NCBI RefSeq assembly: GCF_030294945.1
Contig: NZ_AP018448.1
Coordinates: 3,968,001 to 4,032,000 of the forward strand
Direction: 5' to 3'
Source: Streptomyces graminofaciens
GTDB taxonomy: Bacteria > Actinomycetota > Actinomycetes > Streptomycetales > Streptomycetaceae
DNA: 64,000 bases
Part shown: piece after piece, positions 26,966 through 35,722 of the stretch
How positions within the stretch are numbered: the stretch's first letter is position 1
Layout of the letters: each line of letters opens with the position of its first letter
Translations under genes and position numbers: made by a program
Notes under the pieces: generated by a model
Seen by the model: only the letters and a program-made list of their open reading frames with translations
Databases searched by the model: none
Told to the model about the DNA's origin: nothing

Positions 26966-28191
26966 CGGGTCACCGGTCCGTTCGCCGGGTGCGGTGGCAC
27001 GGTGTCGGTCGCGTCCGTCGGCAGTGACGCCTCGATCTCGAAGCGGTCGCCGTCCCTGTGCCACCGCAACTCGCCGTCGGCTGCGCGCAGTCGCTCGCCG
27101 AGGCTGTGCAGGCCCGTGCCGTCGCCGTCGGTGGCGGGAAGCCCGTCGACGCCGTCGTTGCCCACCTTCAGGCGGGCCGTGCCGTCGGTGACGCGGTAGT
27201 CGACCTCGGTGTGCCGGGCCTGGCTGTGGCGGAGGACGTTGGTGGTGGCCTCCCGCATGACCAGGCCCAGTAGATGCCGGGCGGTGGGCGTCAACTCAGG
27301 TGCGGCAGCGGCCGGTAGGAGTGTCGTACGGGCGTCGATGCCGACCGCCGCCAGCACGCGGGTCGCGTTGGCGATCTCGTCCTCCAGTGTCGTACGTCGA
27401 TAACCCCGCACCACGGCCCGGGTGTCCCTGAGGGCCTCCGCGGACAGCTGTCGTACCTCCCGCATCTCCTCGGCGGCGCGCGTCGGGTCCACCTCCACGA
27501 GCCGGGCCGCCAACTCGCTCTTGAGGGCGATGACTTGGAGGTGGTGGCCCTGGATGTCGTGCAGGTCGGCGGCGAACCGCAGCCGCTCGTCCTTGACCGC
27601 CAGTTCGGCCTCCAGCCGCCGCGCCCGGTCGAGCCGTCCCGCGAGGTTCCACGCCCAGAGCGGGCCGAGCACCATCCAGACGGTGAAGAGCAGCAGCCCG
27701 GCCGGGAAGAGGGTGGCGTACGGCAGTTCCCCGTCCCCGGTGGTCAGGCTGACGGCGGCGCCGGGGAGCGTGGCGAGGAGTGCCGCGCCGATGAGCAGGT
27801 GCCGTCGACGGCTCGGCGGGAGGTAGGTGGCGCAGATCGCGACGGTGACGGCGGGGGCCACGGCCCAGAGGCCGTAGTCGCGCCGGGCGAGCGGGAGCGC
27901 CGCGAGGACGGTCGTGGCGGCGATCGTGGCCACCAACCACCCCTTGGGCAGCGGGACTTCGGCATCAGGGGTGGGAGTCAGCCATCTTCCGAGGAGGACC
28001 GCGCTCGCCACCACGTCGGCCACGAGGGCCGCGGCGACGGGGACGCGGGCCCAGAGGGGAACGTCGCCGTCCAGGATCCAGTCGCCGTAGAAGAGCGCCA
28101 GCAGGCACACCGTGGTCCCCGGCACGGTCCACCAGGTGTAGCGACGGAGGCTCGTCAGCCCCGCCCCGCGCTCGCTCGGCCCGTCACGCAC
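26962..28191 (-). CDS. DesK-like sensor histidine kinase
   Basis: A 409-residue kinase. Several hydrophobic helices fill about residues 15-185, with little extracellular loop. A HisKA_3 box FAADLHDIQGHHLQVIALKSEL follows, then EMREVRQLSAEALRDTRAVVRGYR and a degenerate HATPase_c domain with MREATTNVLRHS and GTGLHSLGERL. The helix-only sensor and box spacing resemble DesK, which senses membrane order. The GTG at 28191 keeps the palindrome outside the gene; in-frame ATGs at 28233 and 28245 lie within the palindrome and are less likely. It overlaps the regulator gene. Confidence 0.88.
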   Translation of the reverse strand: MRDGPSERGAGLTSLRRYTWWTVPGTTVCLLALFYGDWILDGDVPLWARVPVAAALVADVVASAVLLGRWLTPTPDAEVPLPKGWLVATIAATTVLAALPLARRDYGLWAVAPAVTVAICATYLPPSRRRHLLIGAALLATLPGAAVSLTTGDGELPYATLFPAGLLLFTVWMVLGPLWAWNLAGRLDRARRLEAELAVKDERLRFAADLHDIQGHHLQVIALKSELAARLVEVDPTRAAEEMREVRQLSAEALRDTRAVVRGYRRTTLEDEIANATRVLAAVGIDARTTLLPAAAAPELTPTARHLLGLVMREATTNVLRHSQARHTEVDYRVTDGTARLKVGNDGVDGLPATDGDGTGLHSLGERLRAADGELRWHRDGDRFEIEASLPTDATDTVPPHPANGPVTR

Positions 28192-28223
28192 GCGGCCATT
28201 GTCGCAGGGGTGTTCGCCCGCCC

Positions 28224-28255
28224 GTCCGCTCATGACAGATGTCATGAGCGGACGT
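28224..28255. promoter_or_regulatory. 32-bp palindrome, candidate operator of the two-component system
   Basis: Perfect 15-bp arms CGTCCGCTCATGACA (28224-28238) and TGTCATGAGCGGACG (28241-28255) flank GA. It lies between the divergent kinase and membrane-protein genes, 33 bp from the kinase start and about 115 bp from the other. Confidence 0.65.
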
Positions 28256-28370
28256 GACATCTCCATGCGAGGACGTGTGGGGACGGCACTACTGGCGGCC
28301 GCTCTCCTTTCGGCAGGGTGAAGGCGGACAGACACCCCCACCGGGTATCGCGAGGAATGAGGAGAGCGCC

Positions 28371-29018
28371 ATGCGGAGCCGCGACGACATCGCCGTACAT
28401 GAACGGGACGGCAGCGGGAGCGCCCGGCGCGGAGGGAGGCACTCCCCTGCCGCCCGTGCCCTGCTGCGCCGCTGGCCCACCGCGCTGGCCCTCGCGCTCA
28501 CGCTGCCCGGCCTGATCACGGGCATCGTTTCGGAGGGCTCGGGGACCGCGGGCGACGCGGTCGGTGTCCACGGGGAGATCCTGCCCCTGTTGCCGCTGCT
28601 GTACGTGATCGTCCATCAGGCCGGGAAGCCCCGGGTGACCTGGCCGTTGCTCGGGGGGAGTCTGGTGGTCGTGTTCGGGCTGCTGGCGCAGGAGGTCGTC
28701 TCGCCGTCCGGTGTGCTGGTCGGCGTCGCGCTGGTGGTGCTGCTGTGGGGCGCCTTGCGGGGCACGCCGCACGGCCGGGCCGTGTTCGGGGTCCAGGCGG
28801 TGGGCGCCGTCGTGTTCTGCGCGCTCGCGTTGGTGGGGCTCGCCGTGGACCCGGACCTCGGGCGCTTTGTCGTGGCGGCGGGCTGGCTCTTCCACGGGGT
28901 CTGGGACTTCGTCCACCTGAGGGCGCGCAGGCTGGAGGGGGTCGTGGCGCCGAGCTTCGCCGAGTGGTGCGGGGTCGTGGACGTGGTGGTCGCCGTCGAG
29001 CTGCTGTTCCTGCCCTGA
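28371..29018 (+). CDS. Multi-pass membrane protein of unknown function
   Basis: A 215-residue protein with a charged N-terminal tail (about 35 residues) and six or so hydrophobic helices, for example LALALTLPGLITGIV, LLPLLPLLYVIVH and VLVGVALVVLLWGAL. I do not recognise a family. The ATG at 28371 follows GAGGAATGAGGAGAG, a strong ribosome site. It is divergent from the DesKR-like genes across the 32-bp palindrome, so it is probably the output gene of that system, by analogy with lipid-related targets of DesR. Confidence 0.75.
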   Translation: MRSRDDIAVHERDGSGSARRGGRHSPAARALLRRWPTALALALTLPGLITGIVSEGSGTAGDAVGVHGEILPLLPLLYVIVHQAGKPRVTWPLLGGSLVVVFGLLAQEVVSPSGVLVGVALVVLLWGALRGTPHGRAVFGVQAVGAVVFCALALVGLAVDPDLGRFVVAAGWLFHGVWDFVHLRARRLEGVVAPSFAEWCGVVDVVVAVELLFLP

Positions 29019-29058
29019 TCGGCGACCACCTGGCACCGCTTTTACGAGCTGACCGCTT

Positions 29059-29814
29059 TTACAGGTTACGGCCGAACAGGTCCAGCAGCGCCGTCCAGTG
29101 CCGTTCCGCCGCCTCGGCGTCGTAGGCGGAGGTGTCGGCCTGGGTGTAGCCGTGGGTGGCGCCGGTGTAGACCTCGGTGCGGTGGCGTACGCCCGCCGCG
29201 GTGAGCGCCTTCTCGAAGCCGTCGATCTGCTCCGGGGGCAGGCCGGGGTCCTGGTCGGCGTGGCCGAAGTACACCTCGGCGGTCACCGCGTCCACCGACA
29301 GATGAGGGCTGTCCGGGGCGTCGGTCACCAGCCGGCTGCCGTGGAAGCCGGCCACCGCGGCGACCCGCTGCCCGAGCGCCGCGGCGGTGGGCAGGGTCAG
29401 TCGGGCGCCCATGCAGTAGCCGGTGAGGCCTATCGGCCCGTCCGTGGTGTCCGGGCTGTCGGCCAGCCACCGTGTGTACGCCTCGGCGTCGCGCACCGCC
29501 AGCTCCGGTGTCACCGACAGCACGAGGGGATAGATCTTCTCCCACAGGTCGGGCCGCGCGCCCGTGTCGATGAACTCGGGCAGGTCGAACACGGGGGTGC
29601 GGCCGTGCCGGTAGAACAGGTTGGGCACCAGGACCGTGTAGCCCGCGGCGGCCAGCCGGTCGGCCATCGCCCGCAGTTGCGGGCGCAGTCCGAAGGCGTC
29701 CATGTAGAGCAGGACCGCCGGGTGCGCGGCGTCGTCGTCGGGCCGGACGAGATAGGCGTCGGCCGTGCCGTCCTCGGTCGTGATGTCCACGGATGTGCCG
29801 CGTACGGCGGTCAT
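29059..29814 (-). CDS. Dienelactone hydrolase family protein
   Basis: A 251-residue alpha/beta hydrolase. The nucleophile elbow is GYCMGAR with Cys as in dienelactone hydrolases, the acid lies in YFGHADQD and the His in GATHGYT. ATG start with GGGAGG upstream. It lies 31 bases after the acetoacetyl-CoA synthetase gene on the same strand, so it is likely the last gene of the aromatic catabolic operon. There it could hydrolyse a ring-cleavage product. DLH homologues also act broadly, so its step is uncertain. Confidence 0.88.
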   Translation of the reverse strand: MTAVRGTSVDITTEDGTADAYLVRPDDDAAHPAVLLYMDAFGLRPQLRAMADRLAAAGYTVLVPNLFYRHGRTPVFDLPEFIDTGARPDLWEKIYPLVLSVTPELAVRDAEAYTRWLADSPDTTDGPIGLTGYCMGARLTLPTAAALGQRVAAVAGFHGSRLVTDAPDSPHLSVDAVTAEVYFGHADQDPGLPPEQIDGFEKALTAAGVRHRTEVYTGATHGYTQADTSAYDAEAAERHWTALLDLFGRNL

Positions 29815-29845
29815 ACAAGTGCCTCCCGTTTACCTGAAGTCGCAG

Positions 29846-31873
29846 TCACCCCACGGTAGTCCTCCGCTCTCGGCGCTCCGCGCCCAGGCGGGCGTAGTGA
29901 GCGAGGAGGTCGGGGGCGTCGACGGCGGCGGGGCTGACGACCTGGTCGGCGGGGGCGCCCTGGAGGAGGCGTTTGACGGGGACCTCCAGTTTCTTGCCGG
30001 TGCGGGTGTGCGGGACGGCGGGCACGGCGAGGATCTCGTCGGGGACATGGCGGGGTGAGGCGCCGGTGCGGACGGCCTCGCGGATGCGCTCGCGCAGCGG
30101 GTCGTCGAGTTCGGCTCCGGGCGCGAGGACCACGAACAGCGGCATCCAGTAGCCGCCGTCGGGCTCCTCCGCGCCGATGACCAGGGCTTCCGCTATCTCC
30201 GGCAGGCGTTCGACGACGTCGTGGATGTCAGCGCTGCCGAGGCGTACGCCGTTGCGGTTCAACGTGCTGTCGGAGCGGCCGTGGACGATCACCGAGCCAT
30301 GGCCCGTGACCGTGATCCAGTCGCCGTGCCGCCACACGCCGGGGTACGCCGCGAAGTAGGCCTCGTGGTAGCGGCCGCCGTCCGGGTCGTTCCAGAAGCG
30401 CAGGGGCATCGAGGGCATGGGGCGGGTGACGACCAGTTCGCCCACCTCGTCCGTGACCGGGCGGCCCTCGGTGTCGTACGCGGCCAGCGCCACGCCCAGG
30501 TGGGGCGCGGACAGCTCGCCCGCCCAGACCGGGGTGGTGGGCGCGCCGCCCGCGAAGCCGGAGACGACGTCCGTGCCGCCGCTGATGGAGACGAGCTGGA
30601 CCCGGTCGCCGACGTGGTCTCGGACCCACGGGTACGCGGACGCGGGCAGCGCGGAGCCGGTGCAGCCGACGGCCCGGATCGCCGACAGGTCGTGCACGGA
30701 CGGGGCGATGCCGAACTTGGCCATGCCCAGCAGGTACTGGGGGCTCGTGCCGAAGACGGTCACCCGGTGGCGGGCCGCCAGCTCCCACAGGACGTCCGGG
30801 CGGGCGAAGGGGGCCGGGCTGCCGTCGTACGTGCAGGTCGTCGCGCCCGTCAGGAGGGTGGAGACAACCAGGTTCCACATCATCCAGTGGGTGGTGGTGT
30901 ACCAGAGGAGACGGTCGCCGGGGCCGAGGTCGGAGTGGAGGCCGAGGGTCTTGAGGTGCTCCAGCAGGACGCCGCCGTGGCCGTGGACGATGCCCTTGGG
31001 CAGGCCGGTGGTGCCGGAGGAGAAGACGACCCAGAGCGGGTGGTCGAACGGTACTGGCGTGCAGGCGAGTTCCTCGGTGCGGGTGGCCGCGTCCTCCCAA
31101 GGGATCGCAAGCGAGGGGAAGTTGTCCGGAAGCTGCGACAGGCCCACGTGGGTGACGAGGAGCGTGGCCTTCAACGTCGGGAGCGCGCCCGCCAGTTCGA
31201 GGACGGCTTCGCGGCGGTCGTGCGTGGTGCCGTTGAAGAGGTAGCCGTCGGCCGCGATCAGCACGGTCGGTTCGAGCTGGGCGAAGCGGTCGGCGGCGGC
31301 CTTCGGCGCGTAGTCCTGGCCGCACACCGACCAGACGGCGCCGAGGCTCGCGGCGGCGAGGAACGCGACCACGGCGTGCGGGGTGTTGGGCAGATAGCCG
31401 ACGACGCGGTCGCCGAGCCCCACGCCCAGCTCGCGCAGGGTGGCGGCGACGGAGGCGACCTGGGCGCGCAGCCGCTGCCCGGTCACCTCGTACGCGGCGC
31501 CCGTCTCGTCCAGCGCGATCACCGCCGGTTCGTCGGCGGCGAGGTCGCGCAGGGCGTGGTGGGTGTAGTTGAGGGTGGCGCCGGTGAACCAGCGGGCGCC
31601 GGGCATCTGCTCCTCGGCCAGCACCCGGTCGTACGCAGGGGCCGCGTCGATGTCGAAGTAGTCCCAGAGCGCGCCCCAGAACCCCTCCAGGTCGGTGACC
31701 GACCAGTGGTGCAGGGCCGCGTAGTCGGAGCCGGCCGCTTCGACGCCCCGGTGGCGTGCGGCCCAGCGGGCGAAGTCGGCGATGCGGGTGCGGTCGGCGG
31801 TCTCCGGGTCGGGAGACCAGAAGGGGGCCGGGGCGGTTTTCGGGTGTGGCGTTTTCGGGTGTGGCGTGGTCAT
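29846..31873 (-). CDS. Acetoacetate-CoA ligase
   Basis: A 675-residue ANL-superfamily synthetase. The N-terminal segment FWSPDPETADRTRIADFARW and length are typical of acetoacetyl-CoA synthetase. The AMP-binding loop is VVFSSGTTGLPKGIVHGHGG and the C-terminal catalytic Lys lies in TRTGKKLE. It activates acetoacetate (or a similar 3-oxoacid) to its CoA ester using ATP. The extreme N-terminus holds a duplicated PHPKT from a tandem 15-bp DNA repeat. Start ATGA-overlaps the upstream FAD monooxygenase stop. Its presence suggests that ring cleavage in this operon releases acetoacetate. Confidence 0.9.
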   Translation of the reverse strand: MTTPHPKTPHPKTAPAPFWSPDPETADRTRIADFARWAARHRGVEAAGSDYAALHHWSVTDLEGFWGALWDYFDIDAAPAYDRVLAEEQMPGARWFTGATLNYTHHALRDLAADEPAVIALDETGAAYEVTGQRLRAQVASVAATLRELGVGLGDRVVGYLPNTPHAVVAFLAAASLGAVWSVCGQDYAPKAAADRFAQLEPTVLIAADGYLFNGTTHDRREAVLELAGALPTLKATLLVTHVGLSQLPDNFPSLAIPWEDAATRTEELACTPVPFDHPLWVVFSSGTTGLPKGIVHGHGGVLLEHLKTLGLHSDLGPGDRLLWYTTTHWMMWNLVVSTLLTGATTCTYDGSPAPFARPDVLWELAARHRVTVFGTSPQYLLGMAKFGIAPSVHDLSAIRAVGCTGSALPASAYPWVRDHVGDRVQLVSISGGTDVVSGFAGGAPTTPVWAGELSAPHLGVALAAYDTEGRPVTDEVGELVVTRPMPSMPLRFWNDPDGGRYHEAYFAAYPGVWRHGDWITVTGHGSVIVHGRSDSTLNRNGVRLGSADIHDVVERLPEIAEALVIGAEEPDGGYWMPLFVVLAPGAELDDPLRERIREAVRTGASPRHVPDEILAVPAVPHTRTGKKLEVPVKRLLQGAPADQVVSPAAVDAPDLLAHYARLGAERRERRTTVG

Positions 31874-33471
31874 GGCGCGGTGCTCCTCGGCAAGAGTGCG
31901 GGCTGTTCGGCGGGCCGGCGGGTGGTGCACAGCAGGGGCGCCCAGGCGGAGGTGCCCGTGAAGCGGTCGCCGCCTGCCGGGACGGTGTCCAGGACGACCC
32001 GGTCGGGCCGCAGCAGTACGGCGTCCGCGTGGCCGGCGCGCAGCCAGTCGGCGAGGGTGCCGTCGTCGACCTCGCCCACCCGCACGACCTCGGCGCCGAG
32101 CCCCTCCGCGAGGGCGTGCGCCGACGGCGGCAGGGGCACCGCCGTAAGGACGGCGAAGGAGTCGCCGAGCACGTCGTCGAGGCGGACGAGGCCACCGTCG
32201 GCGGCGCGGGTCCAGGGCTGCGGGCAGTGGGTGCCGCCGAGGCGGCCCCGGCTTACCAGCGGGCCCGTGGGCAGACGGCGGCTGAGGTTGCGGGCGGCCA
32301 GGCCCGCCACTCCGGGTATCCGGCCGGCCGCGGCCACGGCCGTCCGGCGCAGGGCGGCGGCCCCGTCCTGGCCGCCGGTCATGGCCCAGCCGGTGGCGAC
32401 CGCGAGCCGGATCACATGCCGGGCGTGCGGCTTGCGCTCACGTTCGTACGTCTCCAACATCCGCTCGTCGGCGCCCTGTTGGAGGACGGCGGCCAGTTTC
32501 CAGCTCAGGTTGTGGGCGTCCCGCAGCCCCGAGCACAGGCCCTGCCCGACGAACGGCGGGGTCAGATGGGCCGCGTCGCCGAGCAGGAAGATCCGGCCCC
32601 GGCGCCAGCGGTCGGCGACCCGGGCCCGGAAGGTGTACCGGGCCTGTCGCACCACCTCGAAGTCGGTGTCGTACGCGATGTCCACCCAGGGGGCGACCAG
32701 CTCGCGCAGCCGCTCGGCGTCGGGCTCCGTGTCGTCCGGCAGCCGGAACTCCCAGCGGTAGCGGTCCTCGCCGATGCGCATGAAGGTGGCCGGGCGGTTC
32801 GGGTCGCAGACCTGGTCGACGCCCTCCCAGCAGCGGACCCGGGCCTTCGTCCGGACGTCGACGACGGTCCAGCGCTCCTCGAAGCGCAGGTCCTCCCATG
32901 CGGCGCCGACGGCCTCGCGGGTGAGGCTGCCCGCGCCGTCGCAGCCGAGGACCGCGTCCGCGCGCAGCCGGTGCGTACGGCCGTCCTCGTCGCGGTAGGT
33001 CACGTGGACCGGCCCGTCGGTGTCGTCCTGCCGTACGGCGGTGACCTCCGCCCCGCCCCGCAGCTCGCACTCCGGGCGCTCGGCGAGGGCGGTGCGCAGC
33101 AGCCGTTCCAGCTCGGGCTGGTCGAACATGCTGGTCTGCGGGAAGCCGTGGTGGCCGTGCGGGGAGCGCGGGAACTCGGCGATCACCCGGTGCCGGGCGT
33201 CGAGGAGCCTGAGGCCGCGCGCCGGGCGGGAGACGGCCGCGAACTCCTCGTGGATCCCGGCGGCCTGGAGGATCCGGCGCACCTCGTCGTCCGTGGCGAC
33301 GGCACGCGGCAGGGGGTAGACGTCCTGGTGGCGTTCTAGCACGACGCTGCGGACACCACGCCGGGCGAGCAGGAGCGCGGCGGTCACTCCCACGGGCCCG
33401 GCGCCGACGATCACCACGGGTACGGAGACGGACTCGGTGTCGTCCCCTGATTCGGCTCGGTCGACGGTCAT
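31870..33471 (-). CDS. FAD-dependent aromatic monooxygenase (MhpA-like)
   Basis: A 533-residue class A flavoprotein hydroxylase. GAGPVGVTAALLLARRG near residue 22 is the Rossmann motif, GCDGAGSLTREAVG is the DG motif and GRIFLLGDAAHLTPPFVGQGL is the GD motif. It resembles 3-(3-hydroxyphenyl)propionate hydroxylase, which ortho-hydroxylates a phenol to the catechol that the extradiol dioxygenase would cleave. It is coupled at both ends by ATGA overlaps (FAH-family gene upstream, acetoacetate-CoA ligase downstream). The exact phenolic substrate is unknown. Confidence 0.9.
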   Translation of the reverse strand: MTVDRAESGDDTESVSVPVVIVGAGPVGVTAALLLARRGVRSVVLERHQDVYPLPRAVATDDEVRRILQAAGIHEEFAAVSRPARGLRLLDARHRVIAEFPRSPHGHHGFPQTSMFDQPELERLLRTALAERPECELRGGAEVTAVRQDDTDGPVHVTYRDEDGRTHRLRADAVLGCDGAGSLTREAVGAAWEDLRFEERWTVVDVRTKARVRCWEGVDQVCDPNRPATFMRIGEDRYRWEFRLPDDTEPDAERLRELVAPWVDIAYDTDFEVVRQARYTFRARVADRWRRGRIFLLGDAAHLTPPFVGQGLCSGLRDAHNLSWKLAAVLQQGADERMLETYERERKPHARHVIRLAVATGWAMTGGQDGAAALRRTAVAAAGRIPGVAGLAARNLSRRLPTGPLVSRGRLGGTHCPQPWTRAADGGLVRLDDVLGDSFAVLTAVPLPPSAHALAEGLGAEVVRVGEVDDGTLADWLRAGHADAVLLRPDRVVLDTVPAGGDRFTGTSAWAPLLCTTRRPAEQPALLPRSTAP

Positions 33472-34430
33472 ACGCGGCTCACCTGTGGTTTCTGCTTCGT
33501 GTCCGCGATCGGGGTGCGCTGCTCGCCCAGGTCGATCCGCCCGTCCGGCGTGGCGATGGTGGCGGTCACCAGGTCGCCCTCGTGGAGGTAGTGCGGATTG
33601 CGGGCCTGGCTCTTGAAGAACGCGTTCCACTTCACGGCGGGCGGCAGCAGCGAGCCGATCTTCTCGACGGCCTTCGGCGGTGCCTTGAGGGCCGTGCCGC
33701 CGGGGGTGCCGGTCAGCAGCAGATCGCCGGGGTCGAGGGTCTGGAACCTGGCCAGCAGGGTCAGCGCCTGCGCCGGGCGGACGATCATGTCGACGAGGGT
33801 GCGGTCCTGCCGCAGATCGCCGTTGACGCTCAGCCTCAGCCGCAGATCGAGGAGACGGTCGAACTCCTCCGGCTCCAGGAGGGTCAGATGGGGGCCGGTC
33901 GGCGTGAACGTCGGGTACGACTTGCTCTCGTAGAACTGCGTTCTGGTCAGCTGGACGTCACGGGCGCTGATGTCGTTGGTGATCACCAGCCCGGCGACGT
34001 ATGAGGGCAGGTCCCGCTCCTCGACGACGGTGCCCACCGGGAGCGGTGCCCCCATGACGAGGCCGAGCTCGATCTCGTAGTCGAGGAACTTCACGTGCGA
34101 GGGCCGCACGACCGGCTCGCCCGGGCCGCTGACCGAGCCGGACGCCTTGCGGAAGAAGGCGGGCGGGATGTCGCTGGTGAAGCCCGATTCGCGGGCGTGG
34201 CTGCGGTAGTTGACCATCTGGCAGACCACCCGGCAGGGCGTGGTGACCGGGGAGAGGGCGGCCAGGTCGGCGACCGGGGTGCCGGCCTCGCCGGAGGCGG
34301 CGGCCTCCCGTACGGCGTCGCGGTCGCCCAGCAGCTCGGCGGTGGTGACGGCCTTGGTGTCGACGGGGACGGCACGGTCGCCGCGGACGGCCCACCAGCC
34401 TTCGGCGGTGCGCAGGATGTTCGTACTCAT
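33468..34430 (-). CDS. Fumarylacetoacetate hydrolase family protein
   Basis: A 320-residue FAH-fold enzyme. The metal site is visible in KFLDYEIELGLVMG (Glu-x-Glu) and the DISARDVQL segment, followed by LLTGTPGGTALKAPPKAVEKIG. Family members hydrolyse C-C bonds of acylpyruvates, or hydrate/decarboxylate meta-cleavage products. In this operon it probably splits or hydrates the ring-fission product. ATG with GAAGG upstream. It follows the dioxygenase gene by 26 bases and overlaps the monooxygenase gene (ATGA). Confidence 0.9.
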   Translation of the reverse strand: MSTNILRTAEGWWAVRGDRAVPVDTKAVTTAELLGDRDAVREAAASGEAGTPVADLAALSPVTTPCRVVCQMVNYRSHARESGFTSDIPPAFFRKASGSVSGPGEPVVRPSHVKFLDYEIELGLVMGAPLPVGTVVEERDLPSYVAGLVITNDISARDVQLTRTQFYESKSYPTFTPTGPHLTLLEPEEFDRLLDLRLRLSVNGDLRQDRTLVDMIVRPAQALTLLARFQTLDPGDLLLTGTPGGTALKAPPKAVEKIGSLLPPAVKWNAFFKSQARNPHYLHEGDLVTATIATPDGRIDLGEQRTPIADTKQKPQVSRV

Positions 34431-34456
34431 GTCATTGCCTTCGTGAGGGGGCGGGG

Positions 34457-35584
34457 TCAGGAACGGGCGGCCTTGAGCAGACCGAGGAGGCGCGCCGGGT
34501 CCATCTCGTTGTCGCCGCGCAGGGCCTGGACGACATCGCGGACCCGCTGCGGGGAGGGGCTCGCGCCGAGGAAGTCCCGGGTGGCCGGCGGGCCCCACTG
34601 GGCGAGTCCGCTGGTCGACATGGGTGCCCAGCCGGGTTCGAGGTCGCAGGAGAACAGGTCGCCGTCGGCGAAGTGCTCCAGCATGAAGTGGTCGGGGTCG
34701 CGCCAGTAGTCGAAGAGCTGGCTGCCCTGGATGTGCCGACCGATGCCCCAGCTGCGCCGGTAGCCGCGCTCGCCCAGGTACTCCCCGCCGGCGGCGAGCG
34801 CGTCCAGGTCGGTGACCTGGTACGCCGAGTGGGCATAGCCGGTGCCGGGCCCGAGATGCATGGCCAGGGTGTGGTGGTCGACGGCCAGGGAGCCCTGGTC
34901 GCAGCGGATGAACGCCATGGTCGGACCGCGGTCGCGCTGCCCGTCCAGGAAGAGGAAGTCACTGACGATCATGCCGAGCGTGTCCAGATACCAGTCCAGG
35001 GCCCGCGCGAACACCCTTGTCTCCAGCACCACATGGCCGAGCCGCTGGATCCGGGACGGCTCGCGGGGCGGGCGCTGGGGGGCGTTCGTACGACGGTGGT
35101 CCGTGCCGAAGTTCAGGGTGAGCGGCTGCTGTCCGGGCAGCTCGGGGAGCCGCTCGGCGCAGTGCACGACCCGGACCGGGAAGCCGGAGGGGTCGAGCAG
35201 CTCGACGGATCGTCCGCCGCCGGGGACCGCAGCTTGATCGAGGTCTCGCACCTCGGTGCCGGTGGCGCGGGCCAGCCGGTCCAGGTCGGGCCGCTCGGCC
35301 GCGCGGAACGCCGGGCCGATGAAGCGGGACGTGCGCCCCTTGCGGATCACCATGCAGGGCGAGCCCGCGAAGGTGCCGCGCAGCCACAGCTCGCGCTCCG
35401 TGCGGGCGGCGATCTGGAAGCCGAAGTCCCGGGCGAAGACCTCCGCCCGGTCCAGGTCGGGCTTCTCGAACTCCAGCCAGGCCAGGTCGGCGACCTTGAT
35501 CACCGGGTTCCGGGACCGGCCCGGGTGCTCACCGCGCAGGGCGCCCCGCTCACTGTGGAGGTCCTGATGGGCTGTCCGTGACAT
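34457..35584 (-). CDS. Two-domain extradiol ring-cleavage dioxygenase (VOC superfamily)
   Basis: A 375-residue type I extradiol dioxygenase with two vicinal-oxygen-chelate modules. The C-terminal module holds the iron ligands as expected: His in RLGHVVLE, His in SLAVDHHTLAMH, and Glu in HFMLEHF. It would cleave a catechol made by the FAD hydroxylase next to its hydroxyls (meta cleavage). The ATG at 35584 follows GGAGGACG. It is the first gene of the operon, 138 bases from the divergent TetR gene with two matching operators between. Confidence 0.88.
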   Translation of the reverse strand: MSRTAHQDLHSERGALRGEHPGRSRNPVIKVADLAWLEFEKPDLDRAEVFARDFGFQIAARTERELWLRGTFAGSPCMVIRKGRTSRFIGPAFRAAERPDLDRLARATGTEVRDLDQAAVPGGGRSVELLDPSGFPVRVVHCAERLPELPGQQPLTLNFGTDHRRTNAPQRPPREPSRIQRLGHVVLETRVFARALDWYLDTLGMIVSDFLFLDGQRDRGPTMAFIRCDQGSLAVDHHTLAMHLGPGTGYAHSAYQVTDLDALAAGGEYLGERGYRRSWGIGRHIQGSQLFDYWRDPDHFMLEHFADGDLFSCDLEPGWAPMSTSGLAQWGPPATRDFLGASPSPQRVRDVVQALRGDNEMDPARLLGLLKAARS

Positions 35585-35614
35585 GGCGTCGTCCTCCAAG
35601 CAACATGGCCGTAA

Positions 35615-35682
35615 TGATGAAATCATCAAGTTTGATTCTTTCGCCGTCAAGGCTTCGGCGAGGTGAAGTGATGGATTCATCA
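35615..35682. promoter_or_regulatory. Two TetR-type operators in the catabolic operon promoter
   Basis: TGATGAAATCATCA (35615-35628, perfect palindrome) and TGATGGATTCATCA (35669-35682, near-perfect) lie in the divergent spacer, centres 54 bp apart. They probably bind the adjacent TetR regulator. Confidence 0.65.
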
Positions 35683-35722
35683 GAACTGGGGGCGATCTCG
35701 CCGCCCCGACTAGACTCACGAC

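Noticed and set aside
28191..28341. Upstream extension of the histidine kinase to ATGs at 28233-28341
   Set aside because: It would place the 32-bp palindrome inside the coding sequence, and the added residues have no kinase homology.
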